Shown here piece after piece: positions 43,671-51,579 of a DNA stretch of 64,000 nt (position 1 is the stretch's first letter; the number at the start of each line of letters is the position of its first letter). The notes beneath the pieces were generated by a model, which was given only the letters and a program-made list of their open reading frames with translations, was not told where the DNA came from and made no database searches. Source of the stretch: Oligoflexus tunisiensis (GTDB lineage Bacteria > Bdellovibrionota_B > Oligoflexia > Oligoflexales > Oligoflexaceae); the NCBI RefSeq assembly GCF_001748245.1, contig NZ_BDFO01000001.1, positions 1,721,345-1,785,344 of the forward strand, given 5' to 3'. The position numbers and the translations under genes were made by a program.

Positions 43671-44722
43671 CCCTGATTGATCAGGCCGACACGCCACGCC
43701 AGGGCGAGGAGCTGGATGTCCAGGCGGTGGAAGCCTTCATGAAAAAACAGATCCCGACGCTTCAGGGAAGCTGCCGTATTCGGCAGTTTCCCGGTGGAGC
43801 TTCGAATCTCACTTATCTTGTGGAATTCGATCAGGAGAGCTTTGTCCTCAGGCGTCCGCCCTTTGGCACCAAGGCCAAATCCGCTCACGACATGGGGCGG
43901 GAATTTCGTGTGATGCAGAAGCTTAAACCGGTTTATCCCTATGTGCCCCGCATGATCGCCTCCTGTGACGATGAGAGTGTACTCGGGGCTCCCTTTTACA
44001 TCATGGAACGCCTCGTGGGTTTCATTCCGCGGGCGGATCTGCCGGCCGAACTCGGTTTTGGCCCCGGGCAGCATCGCGCCATCTGCCTTGAGTTTATCGA
44101 CAAGCTGGTGGAGCTGCATCGCGTCGATTATCAGAAGGCCGGCCTCGCGGATCTCGGCAAGCCCGATGGTTATGTCACAAGGCAGGTCGAAGGCTGGTCG
44201 CAACGTTACCTGGCAGCGCGCACGGACAACGTGCCGGATTTTGCAGGCGTGCGGCAGTGGCTGCATGAACACAAGCCGGACCAGATTCGCACCTGTGTGA
44301 TTCACAATGACTATCGCTTCGATAATATCGTCTTTGATCCCAACGAACCCACCCGGGCCATCGGTGTGCTGGATTGGGAAATGGCCACACTCGGGGATCC
44401 TTTGATGGATCTTGGCAATAGTCTCGCCTATTGGGTGGAAGCCGGCGATGATCCCCTGATGCAGAAAATGCGGCGGCAGCCCACGCATCTGCCGGGCATG
44501 CTGACCCGTGCTGAGATCGTGGAACTGTATCGCCAGAAGATGGATCTGCCGCCGGTGAATTTCACCTGGTATCGGGTGTATGGCCTGTTCCGCCTCGCGG
44601 TCATCGCCCAGCAGATTTACTATCGCTTCGCGGCGGGTCAGACCCAGGATCAGCGTTTTGCGCAGTTTCACGTGATGGTCACGCATTTGGAACGACTCAG
44701 CCTGTCCGCGATCAAGGGGTAA
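43667..44722 (+). CDS. APH-like phosphotransferase, ACAD10/11 kinase type
   Basis: A 351-residue kinase of the aminoglycoside-phosphotransferase fold. It shows FPGGASNLTYLVE (glycine loop), the Lys/Arg-rich FVLRRPPFG, the catalytic VIHNDYRFDNIVFD and the metal-binding GVLDWEMATLGDPLMDLG. The RRPP-G and HNDYR-DN wording marks the subgroup fused to acyl-CoA dehydrogenase in eukaryotic ACAD10/11 and found as LvaA in Pseudomonas. It probably phosphorylates the 4-hydroxyl of a hydroxyacyl-CoA so that the group can be eliminated. It overlaps the SDR before it by four bases (ATGA), and the phosphatase gene starts two bases after its stop. Confidence 0.9.
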   Translation: MTLIDQADTPRQGEELDVQAVEAFMKKQIPTLQGSCRIRQFPGGASNLTYLVEFDQESFVLRRPPFGTKAKSAHDMGREFRVMQKLKPVYPYVPRMIASCDDESVLGAPFYIMERLVGFIPRADLPAELGFGPGQHRAICLEFIDKLVELHRVDYQKAGLADLGKPDGYVTRQVEGWSQRYLAARTDNVPDFAGVRQWLHEHKPDQIRTCVIHNDYRFDNIVFDPNEPTRAIGVLDWEMATLGDPLMDLGNSLAYWVEAGDDPLMQKMRRQPTHLPGMLTRAEIVELYRQKMDLPPVNFTWYRVYGLFRLAVIAQQIYYRFAAGQTQDQRFAQFHVMVTHLERLSLSAIKG

Positions 44723-44724
44723 GC

Positions 44725-45417
44725 ATGGGATCCCTCTATTTGATTCGACACGCACAGGCTTCGTTTGGCGAGTCGGACTATGATGCCCTCTCCGCGATCG
44801 GTCAGCAGCAGGCCGTCATCCTTGGTCAGATGCTGGCTGGAAGTGGTCTGCGCTTTGATCGTGTGCTGCAGGGAAGCATGAAGCGGCACAAGGAAACGGC
44901 CCGTCTTTGTCTGACGGAAATGTCCGGAACACCCGAGCCCGAGACCGCGGATTGGTTGAATGAATTCGATCACCAGGCGGTCCTGTGCGGCCTGCATCCG
45001 GATTTTGCTGATCCGGCGAAGGTTCAGGCATTTTTGCGGAAACATCCCGAACCGGCCAAGGCCTTTCATAAGGAATTTGAGAAGGCCATGCAGCGTTGGA
45101 TGCAGGGGGCTCATGAAGCGGATTATGCGGAAACCTATGGACAGTTCAAGGAGCGTTGTCGCAGAGGGGTGCAGACCCTTCTGCAGCAGACGCCGGCTGA
45201 CGGCAATGTGCTGCTCTTCACCTCGGGTGGACCCATCGCCTGCCTTATGCAGATGACGCTGGAGCTTTCCGATGCGATGATGCTGCGGCTCAACGGAGCC
45301 ATCGTCAATGCTTCGGTTTCCCGTCTGCCCTTCAACGGCGATGTCCTGTTTCTCAGCTATTTCAACGATCATGCTCATTTTGGAAAAACGTCTGCGCCTC
45401 TTCTTACATTCAGATAG
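44725..45417 (+). CDS. Histidine phosphatase superfamily protein
   Basis: A 230-residue protein. LYLIRHAQASFGESDYDAL carries the catalytic RH motif near residue 9. MKRHKETARLCL is the second conserved Arg/His region and LLFTSGGPIACLMQM the C-terminal block, where TSGG-I replaces the more common SHGG. The family includes phosphoglycerate mutases and broad phosphatases. Its place between an APH-like kinase and an SDR suggests that it acts on a phosphorylated intermediate or removes dead-end phosphates. AGGGG precedes ATG 44725, which is two bases after the kinase stop. Confidence 0.88.
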   Translation: MGSLYLIRHAQASFGESDYDALSAIGQQQAVILGQMLAGSGLRFDRVLQGSMKRHKETARLCLTEMSGTPEPETADWLNEFDHQAVLCGLHPDFADPAKVQAFLRKHPEPAKAFHKEFEKAMQRWMQGAHEADYAETYGQFKERCRRGVQTLLQQTPADGNVLLFTSGGPIACLMQMTLELSDAMMLRLNGAIVNASVSRLPFNGDVLFLSYFNDHAHFGKTSAPLLTFR

Positions 45418-45426
45418 GACAGGACC

Positions 45427-46197
45427 ATGGACTTTCAAAAACCATTCGATCTTTCCGGAAAAGTTGCTCTGGTCACCGGCTCCAGTCGCGGCATCGGCGC
45501 CAGCATCGCCCGCATGCTGGCCGGTCATGGAGCTCAGGTCATCGTATCGAGTCGCAAGCAGGACGCTTGTGAAGCGATCGTGGCCCAGATCAAGAGTGAA
45601 GGGGGCCAGGCCGAAGCCATCGCCTGTCACATCGGGGACATGGAATCGATAACAAACCTTTTTCAACAGATCCGGGAGCGTTTTGGGCGCCTCGATATTC
45701 TGGTGAACAACGCCGCCGCCAATCCTTATTTCGGGCCTATCCTGGATACCACGCTGGAAGCCTATCAGAAGACAGTCGACGTCAATATCCGCGGCTATTT
45801 CTTTGCCTCGGTGGAAGGCGGACGCCTGATGAAAGAGAAGGGCGGGGGCGCGATCGTGAACGTGGCTTCCATCAATGCGGAAAATCCCGGCGTCTATCAA
45901 GGCATCTATTCGGTGACGAAGGCGGCAATTGTGTCGATGACCAAGGCCTTCGCCAAGGAATGCGCCGCCTATAAGATCCGCGTCAATGCCCTCCTGCCAG
46001 GTGCCACCGATACCAAATTTGCCGCGACGCTGGTGAAGAATGAAAAGATTTTGAATCAGCTCATGCCGCATGTACCCCTGCAAAGAGTGGCGCAGCCCGA
46101 TGAGATGGCCGGTGCGGTACTTTATCTCGTCTCCCCGGCGGCATCGTATACGACAGGCAGCTGTTTGACCGTGGACGGCGGCTATTTGATCGGTTGA
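45427..46197 (+). CDS. Short-chain dehydrogenase/reductase, FabG-like
   Basis: A 256-residue classical SDR. TGSSRGIGASIARML forms the cofactor loop with SSRK after strand two, favouring NADP(H). NNAAANPYFGP, the catalytic Ser of VASINAENPG, and YSVTKAA (Tyr, Lys) follow. The C-terminal GAVLYLVSPAASYTTGSCLTVDGGYLIG is typical of this family. It starts nine bases after the phosphatase gene and closes the operon. It probably oxidises or reduces a hydroxyacyl/ketoacyl-CoA in the same pathway. No terminator with a T-tract follows directly. Confidence 0.93.
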   Translation: MDFQKPFDLSGKVALVTGSSRGIGASIARMLAGHGAQVIVSSRKQDACEAIVAQIKSEGGQAEAIACHIGDMESITNLFQQIRERFGRLDILVNNAAANPYFGPILDTTLEAYQKTVDVNIRGYFFASVEGGRLMKEKGGGAIVNVASINAENPGVYQGIYSVTKAAIVSMTKAFAKECAAYKIRVNALLPGATDTKFAATLVKNEKILNQLMPHVPLQRVAQPDEMAGAVLYLVSPAASYTTGSCLTVDGGYLIG

Positions 46198-46330
46198 GGG
46201 CGACTCGGTGGCGTATTGTTAAAAGCGAAGAAGTCCCTCGACATTATCCATGCAGGTAATGATGTGAATCCATGATAGTTTTTCAAGTCAGGCGCGATTT
46301 CCATGCGCCGTTACCTGAGAGGTTCATGAT

Positions 46331-47245
46331 ATGCACGTTTCGAAAATGGGATTAATGATTCGCACTTTGTTGATCGCTTTCAGCTTCGGTCTGCTCGCCA
46401 TCGGGAGTGACGCGTTCTCCCGTGCGGGTGGCCGACGTTCCTTTGGTCAGCGTTCGCATCCGACGACGCAGCCCCGTTCCAATCCTCCGGCGAACCAGCA
46501 GCCGCAAGCGCAGCCCGCTTCCAATCGCGGTGGCTTCATGAAAGGCCTGGCGGGTGGTCTGGCCGGTGGTTTGCTCGGCAGCATGCTTTTTAGTTCGCTG
46601 GCTCACGGCGCCGGTTTCGGTGGCATGGGTGGCGGCATAGGCCTTCTGGATATCATCCTGATCGCTGGTCTTCTTTATGTGGCGTTCCGTTTCTGGAAAA
46701 GTCGCCAGAATCAAAATCGCCCTGCTTTTGCCGGAGGCGCGCCTTCGATGGGCTACCAGCCGCCGATGAATCAAAGCATGGCACGCAGCGCGAGCTACGG
46801 CAGTACCCCAGCCGATGCCGGTTACTTTGCACAGGGTGGTGTTTCCGGATCCCGTCTTGAGCGCGATACGGCTGAAGATATCTTCTTCCGCGTTCAGGGT
46901 GCCTGGACCCGTCGTGATCTGACTTCGGTTCAGGATTATGTGGAACATGATGTGGCCCGTGTGCTGGAAGCCGATCTTCAGGATCTGAAGGCACGGCAGG
47001 AGATCAACCGTCTGGAAAATATTTCGGTCCGTAACATCGAGCTCAGCGAGCCCTGGTATGAAGGCGATCGGGAACTGGTACGCGTGCGCTTTACCGCGAG
47101 TCTTTTGGACTACACGGTGGATGAAAGCACGGGCGCCGTGAAGAGCGGCAGCAATACCGAGCCGGTGAAGTTCGATGAAAATTGGATCTTTGCGAAGTCT
47201 CAGGGACGGAGCAGCTGGCAGCTGGCAGGGATCGAACAGATCTGA
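46331..47245 (+). CDS. Tim44-like domain membrane protein
   Basis: A 304-residue protein. It has a signal or anchor segment (about 9-28), a low-complexity Gln/Pro/Asn stretch (40-65) and a Gly-rich hydrophobic region with GGFMKGLAGGLAGGLLGSMLF. A second membrane segment (LLDIILIAGLLYVAFRFW) precedes a soluble C-terminal domain from about residue 180 to the end. That domain (DTAEDIFFRVQGAWTRRDLTSVQDYV, ENISVRNIELSEPWYEG, ENWIFAKSQGRSSWQLAGIEQI) is the bacterial Tim44-like fold. Bacterial members are common and of uncertain role; a periplasmic or membrane scaffold is plausible. GAGAGG lies before ATG 46331. A strong terminator follows. Confidence 0.9.
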   Translation: MHVSKMGLMIRTLLIAFSFGLLAIGSDAFSRAGGRRSFGQRSHPTTQPRSNPPANQQPQAQPASNRGGFMKGLAGGLAGGLLGSMLFSSLAHGAGFGGMGGGIGLLDIILIAGLLYVAFRFWKSRQNQNRPAFAGGAPSMGYQPPMNQSMARSASYGSTPADAGYFAQGGVSGSRLERDTAEDIFFRVQGAWTRRDLTSVQDYVEHDVARVLEADLQDLKARQEINRLENISVRNIELSEPWYEGDRELVRVRFTASLLDYTVDESTGAVKSGSNTEPVKFDENWIFAKSQGRSSWQLAGIEQI

Positions 47246-47275
47246 GCTTCGTCTGGCGTTTGCTCTTGGATGAGA

Positions 47276-47310
47276 GGATCCGGGTCCACGGCCCGGGTCC
47301 TGTTTTTTTT
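47276..47310 (+). terminator. Rho-independent terminator after the Tim44-like gene
   Basis: GGATCCGGG (47276-47284) pairs with CCCGGGTCC (47292-47300), with one T/G wobble, followed by TG and eight T. Confidence 0.9.
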
Positions 47311-47334
47311 CAAATGAAGGTTAATAGTGGACGC

Positions 47335-47370
47335 AAAAAAGGCTTCACCCGGCCGCGGCCGGGTGAAGCC
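47335..47370 (-). terminator. Rho-independent terminator for the minus-strand operon
   Basis: GGCTTCACCCGGCC and GGCCGGGTGAAGCC (47341-47370) are perfect 14-base arms with a two-base centre. Read on the minus strand, six T follow at 47340-47335. It ends the HTH-regulator/exported-protein operon. Confidence 0.93.
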
Positions 47371-47379
47371 AGGAGATGA

Positions 47380-47733
47380 TTAGGGTTGTTTTTTCAAGGA
47401 CGCGCGCAGCGTCAGGCGACGGTCTTTCAGAACATACTCGTTCATGGCCTCGCCATCGGTTACGCGATAGTTTCTTGTTTCACCGACCTCGTTGGAGATC
47501 GTTACTGTGGTCACAGGGTCCGGAGCAGGAGCTGACGCATCCTCCATCTGGACCACGATTTCAAGAGGCAAAGGATCCGAACCCGCCATCCGAAAAAGTG
47601 AACCATTCAGGCCGAGGGTTTCGGCCAGGTGTTTTGCGAGGCCTGCTCTGCCAGGTGGTGTGGAAATCCCCCCACCCGTACCGGCGTGAGCCGTCAAGCA
47701 AATGAAGCAGGATAACAGCAAAACCTTGTTCAT
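47380..47733 (-). CDS. Small exported protein coupled to an HTH regulator
   Basis: A 117-residue protein with a short signal peptide (MNKVLLLSCFICLTAHAG). The mature part is Pro/Gly-rich at first (GGGISTPPGRAGL), then beta-like (PLEIVVQMED, TTVTISNEVGETRNYRVTDGE, RRLTLRASLKK). No family is recognised. Its ATG lies two bases after the stop of the upstream regulator gene, with GGAGG inside the end of that gene, so translation of the two is linked. A perfect terminator follows. This echoes the regulator plus exported-protein pair at 21831-24328. Confidence 0.7.
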   Translation of the reverse strand: MNKVLLLSCFICLTAHAGTGGGISTPPGRAGLAKHLAETLGLNGSLFRMAGSDPLPLEIVVQMEDASAPAPDPVTTVTISNEVGETRNYRVTDGEAMNEYVLKDRRLTLRASLKKQP

Positions 47734-47735
47734 GC

Positions 47736-48476
47736 TCAGGCCTCCACTTTCTTATCAAGGATTGGTCCGACAAAGAGAGATGATGCGGTTACTATGGAAC
47801 CTTTGAACTCTTGGGAATTTTCAATATTTGCCAGACTCTCGATAAAGTTCGCGTGAGCATCGTAGTAGGCGCGCAGGCCTTTCTCATTCAATCCAGTCAC
47901 CCAGTTTCTCATGTGAGTGCCAGGGCTGGCTGCTGTCATCAAGTGAATATTATTCAAAGCGACCTTCTTCACCAGATCGTCCGACCACCACTGGCGCCCT
48001 GCGATTAGATTTTCGATTGTTCCATTTTCCATTATGCGCAGAGCTTTTTTGGAAATCAATGCATCCAAAATTTCCGTGCCGAACTTGCCAAATTCTTCAG
48101 CCACAAGGCTACGGGTTGCGCCGACAGTCTCGGTCGCAAAAGCGAAAATGCGATAACGGTCGATATCCGTCAGTGCAAAGGCAATGGTGTCAAGCAACTC
48201 ATCGGTTTGTTGTTCCGTCAGTTTACTGTCAGCCAGTTCCTGGACTTCAGCCGGATAGAATTCACCAAGGATTTCCAGGTACTTGTCCGGCTCGATCACT
48301 TTCAGGATGCGCTTGGCATCAAAGAAGGACAGGCTTTTCTGCTCGCCCGCCTGCAGTCTGTAAACGATCGTATAATCAACGCCGACCTGCTTGGCCAACC
48401 ATCTCACACTCTCATTTTTTTTGACGACAAAGGCTTTGATTTTTTCCTGAAGGAAAAAACAAATCGGATGAGCCAT
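47736..48476 (-). CDS. Helix-turn-helix regulator of unknown family
   Basis: A 246-residue soluble protein. Residues about 10-62 resemble a Cro/CI-type helix-turn-helix (ESVRWLAKQVGVDYTIVYRLQAGEQKSLSFFDAKRILKVI). The remainder is helical (LTEQQTDELLDTIAFALTDIDRYRIFAFATETVGATRSLV, DALISKKALRIMENGTIENL) and shows a repeated helix-wing look, as in DUF4423/TIGR02147-like proteins, but the match is too weak to name. GGGAG precedes ATG 48476. It is the first gene of a two-gene operon with the small exported protein. The upstream gap contains an ATTATTC/GAATAAT inverted repeat that may be its site. Confidence 0.7.
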   Translation of the reverse strand: MAHPICFFLQEKIKAFVVKKNESVRWLAKQVGVDYTIVYRLQAGEQKSLSFFDAKRILKVIEPDKYLEILGEFYPAEVQELADSKLTEQQTDELLDTIAFALTDIDRYRIFAFATETVGATRSLVAEEFGKFGTEILDALISKKALRIMENGTIENLIAGRQWWSDDLVKKVALNNIHLMTAASPGTHMRNWVTGLNEKGLRAYYDAHANFIESLANIENSQEFKGSIVTASSLFVGPILDKKVEA

Positions 48477-48866
48477 TGAAGCTGCTCCCAGGTCGATGAG
48501 TTGTGATTGTCTTATTATTTAGTAATTTTATGGCGGTGGAAAGTCAAATTATTCGTACATGGTGGTGAATAATATTTGTTCTTCGTGAATGTGAATAGTC
48601 ATTAATGCATGGTTTGCGATTGCAAAAGCCCAGAAAAAATGCTGTCACTTCTTTCAGACAATTTTGCAAATGCTAAATGACGTGTCTCTGATTTCATTGC
48701 ACAAAAGCAAAAGCGCCTTTTTTTTCATCTCCCCCATTTTGCAACGGCTGAAGAATATACCAGTGACAAGGAAACAAAACTTGCCGGGGTCCTTTGCACA
48801 TTGATATTTACGACTCATCACTAAGGTTAGTTTCCCTATGCGGGTGTCAGTTTTAGGAGAGAAACC
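48477..48866. other. AT-rich non-coding gap with an inverted repeat
   Basis: 390 bases, clearly richer in A+T than the flanking genes. ATTATTC (48548-48554) and GAATAAT (48567-48573) form an inverted repeat with a 12-base spacer. Promoters for the divergent genes at 48476 and 48867 should lie here, but no convincing -35/-10 pair was found. Confidence 0.45.
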
Positions 48867-49109
48867 ATGCTCAGGTTTATCGTGTTCAGCAGCATTGGTC
48901 CTATCGTTTTAAGCTTGCTGTCGTCTGGATATGGCATGAGCCGACCTTCAGTGCTCACTTACAAGGAATGTGGATTCGCTGCCAAGGCGCCGTTCGAACA
49001 GTACCTGGCGAAGGCGGAGGAATTCAAGAAAAAATATGGCGAGAAAGCCAAGGTTGAGTGGATTACTGAAAATAATTGCCAGGGTGTGACGCTTCATTAC
49101 CTCCCCTGA
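48867..49109 (+). CDS. Small exported protein of unknown function
   Basis: An 80-residue protein with a signal peptide (FIVFSSIGPIVLSLLSSGYG). The mature part of about 57 residues has two Cys (KECGFAAKAP and NNCQGVTLHYLP) at its ends, with a charged helix between them (FEQYLAKAEEFKKKYGEKAKVEW). A single disulfide closing the domain is plausible. TTAGGAGAG lies seven bases before ATG 48867, a strong ribosome site that supports the gene despite its size. It is divergent from the HTH regulator. Confidence 0.7.
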   Translation: MLRFIVFSSIGPIVLSLLSSGYGMSRPSVLTYKECGFAAKAPFEQYLAKAEEFKKKYGEKAKVEWITENNCQGVTLHYLP

Positions 49110-49449
49110 TGCAGTCCCTGAATGAACTTCCAAAGGCGAAAGCTACCGCTTTTTTCCCTTCCCAATATCCCCATATTACCGCTCTTTCCCGCGACCGGCG
49201 TGCTGGATCCATAGGATTCGGCACCGGTTCGGGTCTTCCCTAAAATAGCGCAGGTCTGAGCTACATTTTTCATCCGGCATACACCACTGCTTTTACCTTC
49301 CTTTTTTGAGGCGTTTTTGAGGCGATTAAAATTTTCATAAAAAACGACTATATGTCCTGTAATTTCCCTGGTTTTAATAGCTGTTGAAGCCCGGGCTGAA
49401 TCCTGCTAGACACCTTCTGGTTGTTCTCATTCGCACAACGAGGTTTGCT
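49110..49449. other. Non-coding gap with a tandem repeat
   Basis: 340 bases. The only clear structure is a tandem direct repeat at 49303-49324. A weak AAAGC/GCTTT hairpin followed by T lies near 49137-49155 and could end the small exported protein gene. An open frame continuing upstream of GTG 49450 to TTG 49384 lacks a ribosome site. Confidence 0.4.
49303..49324 (+). repeat. Tandem 11-base direct repeat
   Basis: TTTTTGAGGCG occurs twice head to tail (49303-49313 and 49314-49324), with an 11-base period, about one helical turn. It lies 125 bases before the TPR regulator gene and is the type of site read by tandem-binding activators. Confidence 0.45.
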
Positions 49450-51246
49450 GTGTCGCTCGCAGAATCAAGCCCTTATTTCTCACAGATGGCTGGTGGTGAT
49501 TATCTCCAAATCATTGCCCGTGCTGTGGATTCGCGTGATGCGGAGTTGAATCCTGAGGATATTCCTTGGGTGATAGGCGCGCTGACTCTGGTGGGACGGA
49601 ATATGGAAGCGGATGGTCTCCTGCAGCGTTGGATCCCGCATATGACAGCGGCGCAATTGATTGCCGCCCGTTGTTTTCTGGGTTCCGGTTTTTGCCGTGA
49701 AGGCCGGGATGATCTGTCGCGCAAAATATTTTTAAATAACCTGCGTGACGCCAGGATCGCTGGCGATTGCCGCTCGCTGTGCTTTGCCTATCAGGGGCTC
49801 GGCTTTTACCGTTACCGTCAAGGCCGTCTGCACGCAGCGCGCATCTGGGCTCAGGCTGGCGTCAAGCAGGCGATCGCCGCTGAGTTTGATTACGGTTATG
49901 TATTGACCATGGAACTGCTGGGACATTCCCAATTGAATCTTGGTTTGATCCATAGTGGTTTTCGCACGCTGTCGATGGCCAGGAGGCGCGCCCAGAATTT
50001 CGGGTCAGGAGCCCTCCTGCAGGCGATGAATCACAGCCTCGTGATGTATCGCTCCGCTTACGGGGTGGTGCGGCACAGCGATGAGATCGTCACGGTTTTG
50101 CAGGAGACGATCACCCGCTCGTCCTATGAGGACAGCTATACCCAGGCTTCGTTGAATCTGGAACTCTCCCGGGTTCTGCTCCTGCGCGGTCAATTGCGAC
50201 GATCCAAAACTCTTTTGGAACGAACCAGCGAACTCGTTTATCGCATCGACAATCCCAATTTGGAAATGAATCATAATCTTCACCTGGCCCATATCCTGCG
50301 CAAGCAGGGCGAAACCCACCAGGCTTTGAGTCTGGTGCGCGCCGCCCGGCATCGTGCGCAGGCGCGGTCTGATTTAAGGCAGCATGTGCGCGCGCTCGGT
50401 TTTGAAGCGCAGCTTTTGGGCGAGATGGGGCGCGCGGTGGAGCAGCAGGCGCTCGTTCCACAGATTGAATCCTTGACCCGACGCTGGGGGGCTCTAATCG
50501 GCTGGAGGACACTCCAGCGCATGCGGGGTATGCCAGGCACCTTCAGCCGGCCTGGCGACGATCCTTTGGGCGATTTGGTGGATCAGGTGAAGTTTTATCC
50601 TGCCACGGCTTTGCAGGAGGTCGTCCGAAGCGGCTGGCTCGGATTTTTACCCAATGTGCTGGGACTCCGGCCTCACGAATGCGCCCTGGTTTTTGATGTC
50701 GAGCCAGGATCGGTGACGATTATCGACCGCGGTGAAGTTGTTCATAAAGTGGAAGGCTGCTCCGGATTGATGCGCAAACTCATCAAGTGGCTCGCGAAAG
50801 GCGAAAGCGCCAAGGATCGCCTCACGGCGTCCCTCTGGGGTCGCAGCTATGATCCTGCGCGTCATGATAAGCAGATCTATGGACTGGTGGCGAAGACCCG
50901 GCGTTTCCTCGGCGCCTATGGGGAATGGATTGAAGCCAGTGAAAGCGGCTATCGTTTACGTCCCCAGATTCGCGTGCTCACGCAGGATCTTCGCACACCG
51001 CAACCGATGAGTCTTCTGCAGCGCGATGATGACGAACAGGAAACGCTGCCGGCACTGAATGTGCGGCAGGCTACTGTGCTCAGTTGGATGCGGGCGGGAG
51101 AGATCATAGAACCCAAAGCTATCGTGGATCGTCTGAAAGTTTCCGACGCAACAGCGAGTCGGGATTTGGCCAAATTATTGGAGCTGGGACTGGCATATCG
51201 TATGGGCAAGGGTCGCACCACACGCTATGCCTATGGACCAACCTAA
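49450..51246 (+). CDS. TPR-like regulator with two C-terminal winged-helix domains
   Basis: A 598-residue protein. Residues about 20-370 are helical with TPR-like helix pairs (AYQGLGFYRYRQGRLHAARIW, LLGHSQLNLGLIHSGFRTLSMA, LELSRVLLLRGQLRRSKTLL, LAHILRKQGETHQALSLV). Residues about 440-500 resemble an OmpR/PhoB-type winged helix (LIKWLAKGESAKDRLTASLWG, DKQIYGLVAKTRRFLG, SGYRLRP). The last 60 residues form a second winged helix (QATVLSWMRAGEIIEPKAIVDRLKVSDATASRDLAKLLELGL). I chose GTG 49450 with ACGAGG upstream. TPR-coupled regulators often sense peptides or partner proteins. A 45-codon gene follows after 13 bases, suggesting a regulator/peptide pair. Confidence 0.8.
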   Translation: MSLAESSPYFSQMAGGDYLQIIARAVDSRDAELNPEDIPWVIGALTLVGRNMEADGLLQRWIPHMTAAQLIAARCFLGSGFCREGRDDLSRKIFLNNLRDARIAGDCRSLCFAYQGLGFYRYRQGRLHAARIWAQAGVKQAIAAEFDYGYVLTMELLGHSQLNLGLIHSGFRTLSMARRRAQNFGSGALLQAMNHSLVMYRSAYGVVRHSDEIVTVLQETITRSSYEDSYTQASLNLELSRVLLLRGQLRRSKTLLERTSELVYRIDNPNLEMNHNLHLAHILRKQGETHQALSLVRAARHRAQARSDLRQHVRALGFEAQLLGEMGRAVEQQALVPQIESLTRRWGALIGWRTLQRMRGMPGTFSRPGDDPLGDLVDQVKFYPATALQEVVRSGWLGFLPNVLGLRPHECALVFDVEPGSVTIIDRGEVVHKVEGCSGLMRKLIKWLAKGESAKDRLTASLWGRSYDPARHDKQIYGLVAKTRRFLGAYGEWIEASESGYRLRPQIRVLTQDLRTPQPMSLLQRDDDEQETLPALNVRQATVLSWMRAGEIIEPKAIVDRLKVSDATASRDLAKLLELGLAYRMGKGRTTRYAYGPT

Positions 51247-51259
51247 CAGGAGTAGCAAC

Positions 51260-51397
51260 ATGGGAACACAGATCGGAAATGCAACGCCGCTGGACGTCGC
51301 TGCCGCAGCGAGTGACGAGCGGGTCGAAGACAACGGCAGCGAACCGGCATCCTTCACGGACTCAACCTGGGCGGAAGATGTGGCGAACGAATTCTAA
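51260..51397 (+). CDS. Acidic 45-residue peptide downstream of the TPR regulator
   Basis: A short gene read directly from the sequence: ATG 51260, AGGAG seven bases before it, 45 codons, TAA at 51395. The product begins MGTQIGNATPLDVAAAASDE and is strongly acidic: ten Asp/Glu, one Arg and no Lys. It has no signal peptide or membrane segment and a single Trp near the C-terminus (STWAEDVANEF). It starts 13 bases after the regulator stop, so it is likely on the same transcript. It could be a signalling or regulatory peptide, an adaptor or a RiPP-like precursor; no modifying enzyme lies beside it. The ribosome site and close spacing are the evidence that it is real. Confidence 0.55.
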   Translation: MGTQIGNATPLDVAAAASDERVEDNGSEPASFTDSTWAEDVANEF

Positions 51398-51579
51398 ATC
51401 TTTCCCGAGCATGTTTGGACTGCCCTCTGCCCGCTGACCGGCGCCAGGGGTGCAGTCCCATCCCGTTCCGGCCTTTACCCTTCCTAAAAAACTCTCGCAA
51501 TATTTCTCCTGCAGGCGCTTCTCCTCAGCTCCCGGAAACTCCTATCCGGACTATCATTCATCGAAATGCGAGATAAAAC

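Noticed and set aside
44668..46083. A 471-codon open frame antisense to the phosphatase and SDR genes
   Set aside because: It crosses two well-supported genes on the other strand and has shadow composition without motifs.
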